Made by a program: the position numbers and the translations under genes. A stretch of 34,816 nt of DNA from an uncultured Clostridia bacterium (GTDB lineage Bacteria > Bacillota > Clostridia > TANB77 > CAG-508). Positions within the stretch are counted from its first letter, which is position 1; the number at the start of each line of letters is the position of its first letter. The DNA lies in the NCBI GenBank assembly GCA_947629995.1, contig CANRFX010000002.1, forward strand, positions 1-34,816, read 5' to 3'. Shown here piece by piece: positions 1 to 9,791 of this stretch. The notes under the pieces are model-generated. The model was not told the origin of the DNA. It ran no database searches and was given only the letters and a program-made list of their open reading frames with translations.

Positions 1-2
1 CT

Positions 3-43
3 CCAAATTTATTAATATTTTATCACAATATTAACAAATTTGG
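3..43. repeat. Long AT-rich inverted repeat
   Basis: Arms 3-10 and 36-43 are perfect complements, and the inner arms 12-18 and 28-34 extend the stem, with one mismatch (11/35) and a 9-base loop. Neither side shows a clean T tract inside the window. It could be the terminator of a gene lying left of position 1 or simply a cruciform. The stretch 44-150 shows no gene that I can support. Confidence 0.4.
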
Positions 44-151
44 AAGGTTTTATATCAAATAAATTGCGGAAGAACCAGTTTTATTATACAATTTACAAAG
101 GTTATTATTCACAGCCGTTTATGCAATATTTCTGTAATTAAAATGTAATAT

Positions 152-187
152 AAAAAAGTAATATAGTTTTATGTTTACTATATTACT
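152..187 (-). terminator. Rho-independent terminator of the pilin-like gene
   Basis: A 10-bp perfect stem (157-166 with 178-187), extended by one further pair, is followed on the minus strand by a run of T (152-157 read in reverse). It lies about 50 bases past the restored stop codon at 238-240, so it ends the transcript of the pilin-like gene. Confidence 0.7.
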
Positions 188-237
188 TTCAGAATTACAT
201 CTCATAAACCTTCAAGGTCAACAAACAATATCTCACC

Positions 238-2116
238 CTATATCAACACAACGCGGAATGAATAGCGGTAACGATAAGCTCCATTATCGTACCCCCCGAT
301 CGCCATCGTCGTAATTCGAATAGAATACTCCCGCAGTTAGCTTATCTAAGTAACAGCCCCCTCGACTGAAGAAGGGATTAAGCGAATATATGAAGTAACA
401 GTAGTCGTCAAACCATGCGCTTCCAACTCCAACACCCACTTCGTATGTTGCATCTCCTGGATAATAACTTTCGTAGTTTGGTGTAGAGCTTGATGAATTA
501 TACTTTGTTACATACTGTTGCTCAGTTTCCCCTGTCATCCACGTGTTGGCTCCTTCGTATGTCTTCCCTTCATAATATGCTGCTACATATTCATATGCTC
601 CTCCACTCAAGTCGAATACCCCATATTCGTTTCCTGTTGAACTTGATAAATTCTTGTCTTCTGTATCTTTTCCACTTCCTGTTATACAATTACTTGAGTT
701 ATTTATATTTACTTCTTTTCCATTTCTTCCGTATTGACTGTGTGTTAAATATGCTACTGCTCCCCATTCACTATTTTTCATTAGGTGGCTTTTCTTCTCT
801 TTATCATATTTTTTTGATATATTATAAAAGCTTGGAATTTCGAGTTTTCTCCAACTTGTTACATTTGGTACTATCTTTATATTCATTCCATCCCCACCAT
901 AATCTGAAAAGTTGTCAGCTGTTGCCGTGTTTCTTGCTGATTCATATTTTCCAACCCAGATTCCTGATAAATCTTCGTTCCATCCACCTATGTCTGTATT
1001 AGTTTCAAATGCTGGATGTACTATATATTTAAATCCATTATATTCTACTGTTTCTATTCCGGCTTTTGCTTTTTCATTATTATATATAGTTCCATCTACC
1101 TCTCTAGTTCCGTCTCCATCACAATATCCTGCTACTTTTGTACATTCTTTATCTGCATAATATATTATTCTGTATGCATATCTTGGTATCCATACAAAAT
1201 AACCATCGTTTCCTTCTACAGTATTTATTGCATTTGCCCAATGACTTTTTGTATTATCTGCATCATTATCTCCTGCTACATAATCATACCATTCGCTTTC
1301 TGTAAATCCTGCTTCTCCTTCTTTTACTTCTACTCCATCTTTCCAGTATACTTTTTTCATTGGATTTTCTCCATTTAACACTGGTGCTAATGGTTTATCT
1401 ATTTTTTCGTTATTTGTATTTACCCATATTACATCTATTTTTCCATACTTTTTTGTAAATGCTACTGGCGTTACAATTACTCCTATTGTTGTTTCCCCTG
1501 TTTTTTGTACTCCTTCTGTTGTTGCTTTTACTTCTACTTTATATGTTCCATTTGAATCTACTTCTGCTGTTCCACTTTTTCCATTAAATGATGCTGGATA
1601 CGTTTTTCCTGTGTCTAAATTCGTTACTGTTACGCTATCTACTGTATCTACGTCATTTGTTACTTCTATTTTTATTGTTACTTTACCTTCTACAGTTTCT
1701 CCCTGTGTTGCCTTTACTACTGGTGTTACTCCTTTTCCGAAATTCTTTATTTTTCCTGTTTTTGCGTCTATTACTACTTCATATCCATCAAGTTCTACTT
1801 TTATTTCATTTCCATCATCTGATAATACTGTTCCACCTATATCTTCTATTCTTTTCTTAAAAGTTTCTCTGTTAAATTTTCCATTATCATCAAAACTTGC
1901 AACAGCTTCTTCTTCTATTTGTTCTCTTGCTGTCGATTCTTTTGTTCTTTCACTTGCATCTTGTGCCTTTGTCAATATCCCATTATCTCCCGTTAATGTC
2001 GCAATGCTTACTGCCGCAAGTATTAGCAAGACTATAATAGTTATAACAAGTGCAATTAGTGTAATACCTTTGCTTCCTTTCAAAATTTTCTTTTGTTTGG
2101 TTTTGATTTTGCTCAT
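238..2116 (-). CDS. Pilin-like secreted protein with FGE/C-type-lectin-like variable C-terminus, CGG +1 frameshift near the end
   Basis: The restored protein has 625 residues. The start is the ATG at 2114-2116, which has an AAAGGGG ribosome site 8 bases ahead; an upstream ATG at 2170 has none. Residues about 14-40 form a prepilin-like leader and hydrophobic helix (KGITLIALV type), so it is probably processed and exported by a type IV pilus or pseudopilin pathway. Residues about 130-230 look like an Ig-like beta domain. The last 300 or so resemble the formylglycine-generating-enzyme/sulfatase-modifying fold (WIPRYAYR, GVFDLSGGAYEY, AGVFYSN). The zero frame stops at 284. Skipping the C of a CGG at 296-298 gives an ending of GAYRYRYSFRVVLI, the normal FRVVL-type end of this family. 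The last 60 or so codons are richer in GC and C-ending codons than the rest, as in variable regions of diversity-generating retroelements. No reverse transcriptase is in the window. The fold call is by motif only. Confidence 0.75.
296..298 (-). other. CGG +1 frameshift site (pilin-like gene)
   Basis: The zero-frame codon is GAT-CGG-GGG. Skipping the C gives GAT-GGG-GGG and replaces a stop 4 codons later by the conserved C-terminus ending at 238. Restored Gly is residue 607. Loss of one G from the G6 run would also restore the frame, so this site is less specific than the other five. Confidence 0.7.
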
Positions 2117-2204
2117 TTTTGTACCCCTTTCTTTTGTTTTTAGCTTGATTTTGTAAATTTTTCTAATCAATTATGTTATGTTTGTTATACTTATTTACAT
2201 TCAA

Positions 2205-2233
2205 ATTTTATCATAGATGTTTTTCTTTGTAAA
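2205..2233 (-). promoter_or_regulatory. Sigma-A promoter of the pilin-like gene
   Basis: On the minus strand, -35 TTTACA (2228-2233) and -10 TAAAAT (2205-2210) are separated by 17 bases. This leaves a leader of roughly 85-90 bases before the ATG at 2116. Confidence 0.5.
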
Positions 2234-2257
2234 TAGCTTTTTTAAATTTTCAATTAC

Positions 2258-2302
2258 ATTAAAAAAGTTAAGAAATATTCTTAACTCTTTAACTTTTTTA
2301 AT
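2258..2302 (-). terminator. Terminator after the GerM-domain gene
   Basis: A perfect 14-bp inverted repeat (2258-2271 with 2289-2302) starts three bases past the stop of the GerM-domain gene. Its A/T ends give a U run in the minus-strand RNA. It separates that gene from the pilin-like gene. Confidence 0.7.
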
Positions 2303-2304
2303 AT

Positions 2305-2850
2305 TTATACTTTTTCCCTACTATAAATATCTTTAAATTCATCATTTTCTTTTCCATCAACTAATATTTTAACTTTATTTACTTCTGCTAATTCTGTTAA
2401 AGTATTTACTATACTCTTTATCATATTTTCCTTTTCTGTTTTATCTTCTTTTGAATAATTTAAAACTTCAGGTGAAAAATCTAATACCACGCAATCATCT
2501 TCTAAATAATTTTTATTTAACTTAGTGTTTTCTGGAATAATACTTTTATTTTTTTCATTTTTAGGACCTTCAATTAATAGGTTAATTAATTTTTCATATG
2601 GATTATTAATAATTTCTTTAATGTCAATTAACCTTGCTTCTGGATTTAGTTCATTATTTTCTTTTAAAGGAAAATATAAACTTACAATTGTTTGCCTTTG
2701 TTGTTCTTCTGTAATTTCTGCCTGAGGGGTATATTCTTCAATCATTGTTTCCTGATTTTTATTTTTTAAATATTGTATTAATACAAACCCTCCTAATAAC
2801 ACAATAATTAATAATATTAAAAATACCACAATTATCTTTTTATTTTTCAT
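2305..2850 (-). CDS. GerM/GerMN-domain membrane protein
   Basis: 181 residues. An N-terminal membrane anchor (about residues 5-27, no lipobox cysteine) is followed by a single GerMN-like domain (about 55-175). Visible family features are a SLYFPL strand, a conserved LIEGPKNE segment, a central VVLDFSPE strand and a final VKILVDGK strand. In sporulating Firmicutes, GerM-type proteins act in spore germination or sporulation; the same domain also occurs with other cell-envelope proteins, so a spore role is inferred. The start has a strong AAGGAGG site 7 bases upstream. It stands alone between a terminator and the divergent activase gene. Confidence 0.75.
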   Translation of the reverse strand: MKNKKIIVVFLILLIIVLLGGFVLIQYLKNKNQETMIEEYTPQAEITEEQQRQTIVSLYFPLKENNELNPEARLIDIKEIINNPYEKLINLLIEGPKNEKNKSIIPENTKLNKNYLEDDCVVLDFSPEVLNYSKEDKTEKENMIKSIVNTLTELAEVNKVKILVDGKENDEFKDIYSREKV

Positions 2851-2965
2851 AGCACATCCTCCTTGTTTTCTTTCTTTATTAGCTATCTTATTAATTGTTT
2901 GTCCTTTTTAGAACTTTTTTATTTTATTTTTTAGGATTTCCAAAACATGTTCCAAAATATTCTAA

Positions 2966-2998
2966 AGGTGTTTTTTGACCCCGTCCCAAAAAACACCT
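2966..2998. repeat. Perfect 12-bp inverted repeat upstream of the activase
   Basis: Arms 2966-2977 and 2987-2998 are exact complements around a 9-base C-rich loop, in the 245-base gap between the divergent GerM and activase genes. There is no T tract outside the hairpin, so it is not a normal terminator. It ends 13 bases before the -35 of the activase promoter. It could be an operator, an attenuator or a copy of a short dispersed palindrome. Confidence 0.5.
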
Positions 2999-3010
2999 AA
3001 TATTTTCCAT

Positions 3011-3039
3011 TTGACAAAATGCTATTTTCCGTATAAAAT
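3011..3039 (+). promoter_or_regulatory. Sigma-A promoter of the activase gene
   Basis: Consensus -35 TTGACA (3011-3016) and -10 TAAAAT (3034-3039), spaced by 17 bases, lie about 50 bases before the GGAAGGA ribosome site of the activase gene. Confidence 0.65.
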
Positions 3040-3095
3040 TAGAGTAGTTGGATAAATTTTTATTCTATATTTTTATATAGGAAGGAAGTTTTTTT

Positions 3096-6000
3096 ATGGA
3101 CTTTATGAATAATGATAATACTAAGGATAATGTTTTACATGTGGGTTTGGATGTTGGTTCTACTACTGTAAAGATTATTGTTATGGATGAGTTTAAAAAT
3201 ACTATATATAAAGATTATAAGAGACATTTTTCAGATACTAAAAATACTGTATGTAATGTGCTTGAAAATTTACTTGCTATGTTCCCTTTGAATTCTTTTA
3301 CGTTGGCTCTTACTGGTTCTGGTGCAATGTCTGCTGCTAAGTTTTTGGGCGTTAATTTTATTCAAGAGGTTGTTTCTTGTAAACGTGCTGTAGAGAAATA
3401 TATTCCAAAAACTGATGTGGTTATTGAGCTTGGTGGAGAGGATGCTAAAATTATTTATTTTGATCAATCTATTGAACAACGTATGAATGGTACTTGCGCA
3501 GGTGGTACTGGTGCTTTTTTGGATCAAATGGCTTCTCTTTTAAATACAGATACTGCTGGTTTAAATGAACTTGCTAAAGGATATTCTACTATTTATCCAA
3601 TTGCATCTCGTTGCCGGGGTTTTTGCAAAAACTGATATTCAACCTTTGATTAATGAAGGTGCTGCAAAAGAGGATATTGCCGCTTCTATTTTTCAAGCTG
3701 TTGTTAACCAAACTATAAGTGGCCTTGCTTGCCGGAAGACCTATTCGTGGAAATGTTGCTTTTTTGGGTGGCCCTTTAAATTATTTATCTGAATTAAGGA
3801 CAAGGTTTATTGAGACTCTTGGTTTAAAAGATGACGAAATTATTGTACCAGAAGAAGCTCATCTTTTAGTTGCTAAAGGTGCTGCTTTGGATTCTATTAA
3901 TTCTGATATTATTACCACAAACGAATTAGAGCAAAAGATTGAAAACTTAAAAAATTCTCAAGATAATACTTCTCAGCCATTGGAGCCTTTATTTAAAAAC
4001 AAAGAAGATTATGAGAAATTTAAGGAAAGACATAGTAAGGATACTGTAGAAAAAGTTCCTTTAGAAGGTTATGAAGGGGATTGTTACCTTGGTATTGATG
4101 CTGGTTCTACTACAACAAAATTAGTTTTAATTGATAAAGATGGTAAATTATTATATTCTTTATATGGTGGAAATGAAGGAAATCCACTTAAAAGTGTTAT
4201 GAACATGTTAAAAGAATTGTATAGCGTATTACCAGAAAAAGCAATTCTAAGATATAGTGGTGTAACTGGTTATGGGGAAAAATTAATTCAAACAGCTTTA
4301 AATGTTGATTTAAATGAAATTGAAACTATTGCACATTATACTGCTGCCAAAACTTTCGAACCTGATGTTACAAGTATTGTAGATATTGGTGGGCAAGATA
4401 TGAAATACATAAGAATGAAAGATGGTTCTATTGATAATATCATGCTAAATGAAGCTTGTTCTTCTGGATGTGGATCTTTTATTGAAACTTTTGCTAAAAG
4501 TTTAAATTTAGAAATATCTGAATTTGTAAAAGAAGCAATTAGCAGTAAAAGACCTGTTGATTTAGGCTCTAGATGTACTGTTTTTATGAATTCTAAAATT
4601 AAACAAGCACAAAAAGAAGGATATAGTGTAGGAGATATTTCTAGTGGTCTTTCTTATTCTGTTATAAAAAATGCTATTCAAAAAGTTATGAAAGTAAGAG
4701 ATGTTGAGACACTTGGAAAACACATTGTAGTGCAAGGTGGAACATTTTATAATGATGCTGTTTTACGTGCTTTTGAATTAATTGTTGGTAAAAATGTTGT
4801 TAGACCAGACATTGCAGGTTTAATGGGTGCTTATGGTATGGCTCTTTTATCTAAAGAACAATATGAAGCAAACCTTGATATGGAACATAGAAGCACTATA
4901 TTAAAACCAGATGAAATTGATAAATTAGAAATAAAAGTTACTCATACACGTTGTAATAACTGTGAAAACCACTGTAAATTAACAATAAATAAATTTAGTA
5001 ATGGTCAAATACATGTATCTGGTAACCGTTGCGAAAAAGGTAGTGGAATTATTACAAAATCAAAAAAATTACCAAACTTAGTTCAATATAAATATGAAAG
5101 AATCTTTAATTATAAACCTTTAGATGAACAATTTGCAATAAGAGGAACAATTGGTATTCCTAGAGTACTTAATATGTATGAAGATTATCCATTTTGGTTT
5201 ACATTCCTTACTACTTTAGGATTTAGAGTTATACTTTCTGAAAAAAGTACTCGAAAAACTTATGAAAAAGGAATGGAATCTATGCCATCTGAATCAGTTT
5301 GTTACCCTGCAAAACTTTCTCATGGTCATATTGAAAGCTTATTAGAACAAGGAATTACAACAATTTTTTATCCTTGTATGCCATATTCTAGAAAAGAATA
5401 TGAAAAAGCAGATAATCATTACAATTGCCCTATTGTTATTTCTTATTCTGAAGTATTAAAAAATAATGTAGAAGGATTGAAAAAAAGTAACATAAAATTT
5501 ATTAATCCATTTTTACCTTTTGATAAAAAGAACTTAGTTAAGAAAATTATGGAACTTGATGAATTTAAAGAATATAATTTCACTAAATCAGAATTAATGG
5601 AAGCTGCCGAAAAAGCAGAACAAGAATATCAAAAATGTAAAAAAGATATTCGTGAAAAAGGATTAGACACTGTAAGATACTTAGAAGAAAATCATTTAAA
5701 AGGTATTGTTTTGGCTGGTCGTCCTTATCATGTAGACCCTGAAATTAACCATGGAATTGATACTTTAATTACTTCTTTAGGTTTAGCTGTTTTAACAGAA
5801 GATAGTATATCTGATAAGACAGAAGCAAAAAGGCCTATTCGTGTTGTTGACCAATGGGTATTCCATGCAAGACTTTATGCAGCAGCAGACTTCGTTGGAA
5901 AACATGATTGCTTAGAATTAGTACAGTTAAATTCATTTGGTTGTGGTGTAGATGCTGTAACAACAGATCAAGTAGAAGAAATTTTATCTAGCTTCGGAAA

Positions 6001-7465
6001 GATGTACACTTTAATAAAAATTGATGAAGTAAATAACTTAGGAGCTGTTAGAATTCGTATTCGTTCACTTTTGGCTAGTATGAGAAAACGTGAACAAGAA
6101 AAGAAAGCTGAAAAGTTAGCTGGTGATTATGGAATTAAAAAGAAAATCTTCACAAAAGAAATGCGAAAAGATTATACAATTTTATTCCCACAAATGGCAC
6201 CTATTCATTTTGAATTCTTAGAAGCAGCTGTTAGATCTACTGGTTATAAGGTAGAATTACTTAGAAATTGTACTCAAAAGACAGTAGAAACAGGATTAAA
6301 ATATGTAAATAATGACGCTTGTTATCCATCAATTTTAGTTACTGGACAAATGATTGAAGCACTACAATCTGGAAAATATGATGTTAATAAAACAGCTTTA
6401 ATTATGTCTCAAACAGGCGGCGGATGTAGAGCAACAAACTACATAGGCTTTATACGTAAGGCTTTAAAAGATGCAGGTTTTCCAAATGTTCCTGTAATTT
6501 CCTTAAACTTTGTTGGAATGGAAAAAATGCCAGGCTTTAAATTAACTGTACCTTTAATCGATAAATTAATGAAATGTGTAATTTATGGCGATTTACTACA
6601 AAAATTGTTAGCAAAAAACCGTGCTTATGAAGTAAATAAAGGTGAAACTAAAAAATTATTTGACACTTGGATGGAAAAATGCAAAAAATTACTAGAACAT
6701 TGCACAAATAAACAATTTAAACAAAGTATTTATGATATCGTAAATGACTTTGAAAAAATTGAATTAGATTTATCTAATCCAAAACCAAAAGTTGGAATAG
6801 TTGGAGAAGTTTTAATAAAATATCATCCATTTGGCAATAATTTTGTAGCAGACCTTTTAGAAAAGGAAGGGGCTGAAGTTATACTTCCTGACTTTATGGG
6901 ATTTGTAAAATTTATGGCAACACATCGTATTACTTTTAATAATTTATTAAATACAAATAAAACTTCTAGTAAAATTAGTAAAATAGCTCTTAATTTAATA
7001 GATATATACGAAAAAGATTTAAAAATTGCACTTGCTAGTTCTAAGAAGGGATATTTACCTCCTTGTGATATTTGGCATTTAGAAGAAAAAGTAAAAGATA
7101 TTTTATCAATTGGAAATCAAACTGGTGAAGGATGGTTTTTAACTGCTGAAATGATTGAATATATAGAAAATGATATTCCAAACATTGTATGTGTTCAACC
7201 ATTTGCTTGCCTTCCAAATCATGTTGTTGGAAAAGGTGTTATTAAAACTATTCGTGAGAAATTCCCAGAGTCTAATATTTCACCTGTTGATTATGATCCT
7301 GGTGCAAGTGAATCAAACCAAGCAAATAGGATTAAATTACTTATGACTGTTGCAAAAGACAATTTAGCTGCCAAACAAAATGCAAAAAAAGCATTGGAAA
7401 ATGAAAACTCAGATCTAAAAGCTGTTAATGAGAAAAGTGATAATAAGCAAGAAGAAGCAGTTTAA
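3096..7465 (+). CDS. 2-hydroxyacyl-CoA dehydratase activase-like protein (BadF/BcrA ATPase tandem + DUF2229), with two CGG +1 frameshifts
   Basis: The restored product is 1455 residues, the usual size for this large Clostridia family. It has two ASKHA-type ATPase domains: one from about residue 13 (VGLDVGSTTVKI) and one from about 328 (YLGIDAGSTTTKL). Each keeps the cysteine loops that hold a shared [4Fe-4S] cluster in dehydratase activators (GTCAGGTGAF and ASRC; EACSSGCGSF and SRCTVF). A CNNCENHC cysteine cluster near 618 and a DUF2229/dehydratase-subunit-like C-terminal half follow. Members are thought to feed ATP-driven electrons to a radical dehydratase or to serve an unknown partner; no dehydratase subunit gene is nearby. 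In the raw frame the gene breaks after residue 173 and again after 212. At both places an in-frame CGG follows a TGC cysteine codon, and skipping one C restores the conserved SRCGVFAKTD and LACGRPIRGN segments. Confidence 0.88.
3615..3617 (+). other. CGG +1 frameshift site 1 in activase
   Basis: The zero frame reads TGC-CGG-GGT and stops seven codons after CGG. Skipping the C gives TGC-GGG-GTT and the family-conserved SRC-G-VFAKTD. The Cys before it (residue 173) is a predicted iron-sulfur ligand. Restored Gly is residue 174. Confidence 0.9.
3733..3735 (+). other. CGG +1 frameshift site 2 in activase
   Basis: In the frame set by the first shift, the sequence reads TGC-CGG-AAG and soon stops. 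Skipping the C gives TGC-GGA-AGA and the conserved LAC-G-RPIRGNVAFLGG. Restored Gly is residue 213, only 39 codons after the first site. Confidence 0.9.
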
Positions 7466-7471
7466 ATATTT

Positions 7472-7509
7472 AAAAAGACTAGGAATATCTAAAAATTCCT
7501 AGTCTTTTT
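7472..7509. terminator. Bidirectional terminator between activase and T4SS-like cluster
   Basis: A perfect 15-bp stem (7472-7486 with 7495-7509) has A5 and T5 at its outer ends. It lies between the convergent activase stop and the stop at 7514, so it can end transcription from both sides. Confidence 0.9.
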
Positions 7510-7513
7510 AATA

Positions 7514-8425
7514 TTATAATGGTATAGTAATTTGTATTGCTCTTGAATCTCCCAATTCTTTATATTGTTCATAATTTGCAATAATATTATCCATATTAAA
7601 AGATTCTATATCATTTATTTTAGAATATGGTACATCAAATTTAATTGATACTTGTTTATTTTCTCCTGCACCTATAATAAATTCATCTTGTGATAATTCA
7701 TGTAGCATTGCTACAAATTTTAAGTCTTTATCATCTTTTAAATAAACATTATCCGCATAATCTTCAGAATTTAGCATAATAGATGTGTCTCTTTTATTTG
7801 AAATGTTCATTTTAATAATTGAGTAATCCATATACATATTTACTTGTTCAATTGTAATTGTTACATTTGCCTGCTCTTTTGATTTATTCATCTTAATAGT
7901 ATCTAAAAAGCTATTAATGTTTAATTTATTTCCAATTATTGAAAAATAATCTTCCACATAATTTTTATTCCCTGTGCTACCAGTTTCTAATAAATTATCT
8001 GTTATTTTTACTCTATAAATATTTGAAGTCCAAGCTTGTATGTTATAATCTCTTTTTATAGAAAATACTTTTTCTCCATATTCACTAATAAATGTTTCTA
8101 AACTAGGGTATATTACATCTTTACATTCTTGTGTAAGCATATCATATGCTTTTTCAAACTCTTTACTATTACAATATTCTAAGAAATTTTCTATTACACT
8201 ATGCTCTTTGTTGTAAGTATCTGTATCTTTTCTTTCTCCTGATATAATTTCATAGTCTCTATTATATGTAATAGGTTGATTAACATTATTGTTCATGTTT
8301 TCTTCATTTTGTACTTTGGCAAGATGATTTAATAAACGCAGTAAAACAAAGCTAACTATTAAAATAATAATTACACTAAAAATAATTTTTCTATTTTGGT
8401 TAAAGATTCTTTTTAATTTATTCAT
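7514..8425 (-). CDS. Single-pass membrane protein, VirB8/TcpC-like candidate
   Basis: 303 residues. There is one membrane helix at about 15-32 and a large extracytoplasmic part. Residues about 78-170 (IENFLEYCNSKEFEKAYDML...) look like an NTF2-like domain, the fold of VirB8/TcpC assembly factors; the rest looks like a beta-rich domain. It is the last gene of the T4SS-like cluster and ends at the convergent terminator. Spacing to the previous gene is 14 bases, so it is co-transcribed. Function is inferred from fold-like pattern and position; I do not recognise a precise family. Confidence 0.6.
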   Translation of the reverse strand: MNKLKRIFNQNRKIIFSVIIILIVSFVLLRLLNHLAKVQNEENMNNNVNQPITYNRDYEIISGERKDTDTYNKEHSVIENFLEYCNSKEFEKAYDMLTQECKDVIYPSLETFISEYGEKVFSIKRDYNIQAWTSNIYRVKITDNLLETGSTGNKNYVEDYFSIIGNKLNINSFLDTIKMNKSKEQANVTITIEQVNMYMDYSIIKMNISNKRDTSIMLNSEDYADNVYLKDDKDLKFVAMLHELSQDEFIIGAGENKQVSIKFDVPYSKINDIESFNMDNIIANYEQYKELGDSRAIQITIPL

Positions 8426-8439
8426 TTTTTTATCCTTTT

Positions 8440-9765
8440 TTAAATAATTTCAAAAGACATCTCAAAATCAGTTCCCTGATTTAATTTCATTATAATATTC
8501 ATATCTTTTGTTTCTTCTTCATTATCTTTATTTGTTATTGTAGCTTTACAAATATATGTATTATTTTCACTTGAAAAATTGTTAATTACAATATCATTAT
8601 ATCTATAATATGTATTTTTCATATATTCTTTAAATAATTCTTCATTTTCAAAATTGTTTTCTTTAAATATATTATTTAAGACTTTATATGCTGCTTTATA
8701 GTCATAATTGTTTATCATTTGCACAAATTTATCAACATTCATTATTACTTTTTTATTATCATTTGCTTTTGAGTATTCTTCCTTAAATTTATCTGTTGTA
8801 ATTGTATAAGTGTCTAATTGTACTGTATAATCCATTATTGCTGTTTCCTTAAAGATATATAAATTTCCATGTTGATCTTTACATACATATTCTGTATAAT
8901 CTTCATATTCATTATATAGATATTGTGCTATATTAATATCTCGAAAATGCTCTTTGTTTTCATTTATATAGTTTGCATATTCATTAATATTTTCAAATCT
9001 TTTTTCTCTATATTCTTCGTCTAATAAATTATAAGCTGTTTCAATATTATTTAAAATTTTATATTTATAATCATTAAAATAATTTATTGCTATATCTTCA
9101 TCTGTAACCCTTATACTCTTTATTTTGTTAAAACTATTTTGCTCTAATTTTTCAACATTTATATCTACTAATTTTTCTTTATTCTCACTATTATATTGAT
9201 ATTTTTTTACATATTCATCTCCGTAAATTTCAAAAGCTGAATTAGCAGAATCAGTAATTATAATAAGGTTGATGTTTTCTTGTGTATTTAGAATATTTAA
9301 ATCAATTAGATATATATTAACAGATAATGATTTTTCTACTCCATACATATTTTCAATCTCGTATTCACAATTTATATATTTTTCTAATTTTTTTGTTAGA
9401 TTATCATTTGTTATATTAAATTCTTTTATATAATTTTCACTATACATTTTTATTAAACCAGATACAGTTAAATCAGAATCTTCTTTTTCTAGTTCTGTTG
9501 TTGGGTTTAGATTAATCATATTAATATAATTAAAATATTCATCTATTATATTTTTTACAATATAATATCTATTTTTATCTTCTACTTTTTTTACATTTGT
9601 ATCTGGTATATATTCGTCATCGTGTTGCTCCATATGGTTTCCATATTCATCTATTACTACATTTGTTTTTTCATTTTGCATAGTAATTAGGACACCTATT
9701 ATTACGATGATGATAATTATTATAACTATAATACAACCTATTATAACTTTTCCCATTTTATCCAT
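8440..9765 (-). CDS. Single-pass membrane protein, second VirB8/TcpC-like candidate
   Basis: 441 residues. A very hydrophobic Ile-rich helix at about 6-28 anchors an acidic, Asn/Tyr-rich outer domain. Two stretches (about 225-290 and 340-400), each with a helical YN.LDEEYREKRF or YKVLNNIFKEN pattern, look like tandem NTF2-like repeats as in TcpC-type conjugation proteins. A GGAG site lies 9 bases before the ATG. It sits between the wall hydrolase gene and its smaller relative at 7514, and the pair probably forms the extracellular scaffold of the machine. Family assignment is tentative. Confidence 0.6.
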   Translation of the reverse strand: MDKMGKVIIGCIIVIIIIIIVIIGVLITMQNEKTNVVIDEYGNHMEQHDDEYIPDTNVKKVEDKNRYYIVKNIIDEYFNYINMINLNPTTELEKEDSDLTVSGLIKMYSENYIKEFNITNDNLTKKLEKYINCEYEIENMYGVEKSLSVNIYLIDLNILNTQENINLIIITDSANSAFEIYGDEYVKKYQYNSENKEKLVDINVEKLEQNSFNKIKSIRVTDEDIAINYFNDYKYKILNNIETAYNLLDEEYREKRFENINEYANYINENKEHFRDINIAQYLYNEYEDYTEYVCKDQHGNLYIFKETAIMDYTVQLDTYTITTDKFKEEYSKANDNKKVIMNVDKFVQMINNYDYKAAYKVLNNIFKENNFENEELFKEYMKNTYYRYNDIVINNFSSENNTYICKATITNKDNEEETKDMNIIMKLNQGTDFEMSFEII

Positions 9766-9791
9766 CTTAGAAATCTCCTTTTTTATGTTTT

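Noticed and set aside
1..237. A retroelement template repeat or reverse transcriptase in the left flank
   Set aside because: I see no near copy of the pilin C-terminus and no open frame there, only a terminator and an AT-rich hairpin.
292..297. Pilin frameshift explained only by miscounting the G6 run
   Set aside because: This is possible for this single site, but removing the C in front fits the rule of the other five equally well, so I keep it in the set with lower confidence.
490..2156. Several Leu/Ser/Phe-rich plus-strand open frames opposite the pilin-like gene
   Set aside because: They are shadows of the minus-strand gene: low-complexity composition, no ribosome sites and no conserved motif.
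3096..3793. Activase gene as a decaying pseudogene
   Set aside because: The remaining 1240 codons are clean, both breaks are repaired by the same single-base rule, and the same rule repairs housekeeping genes that cannot be dead.
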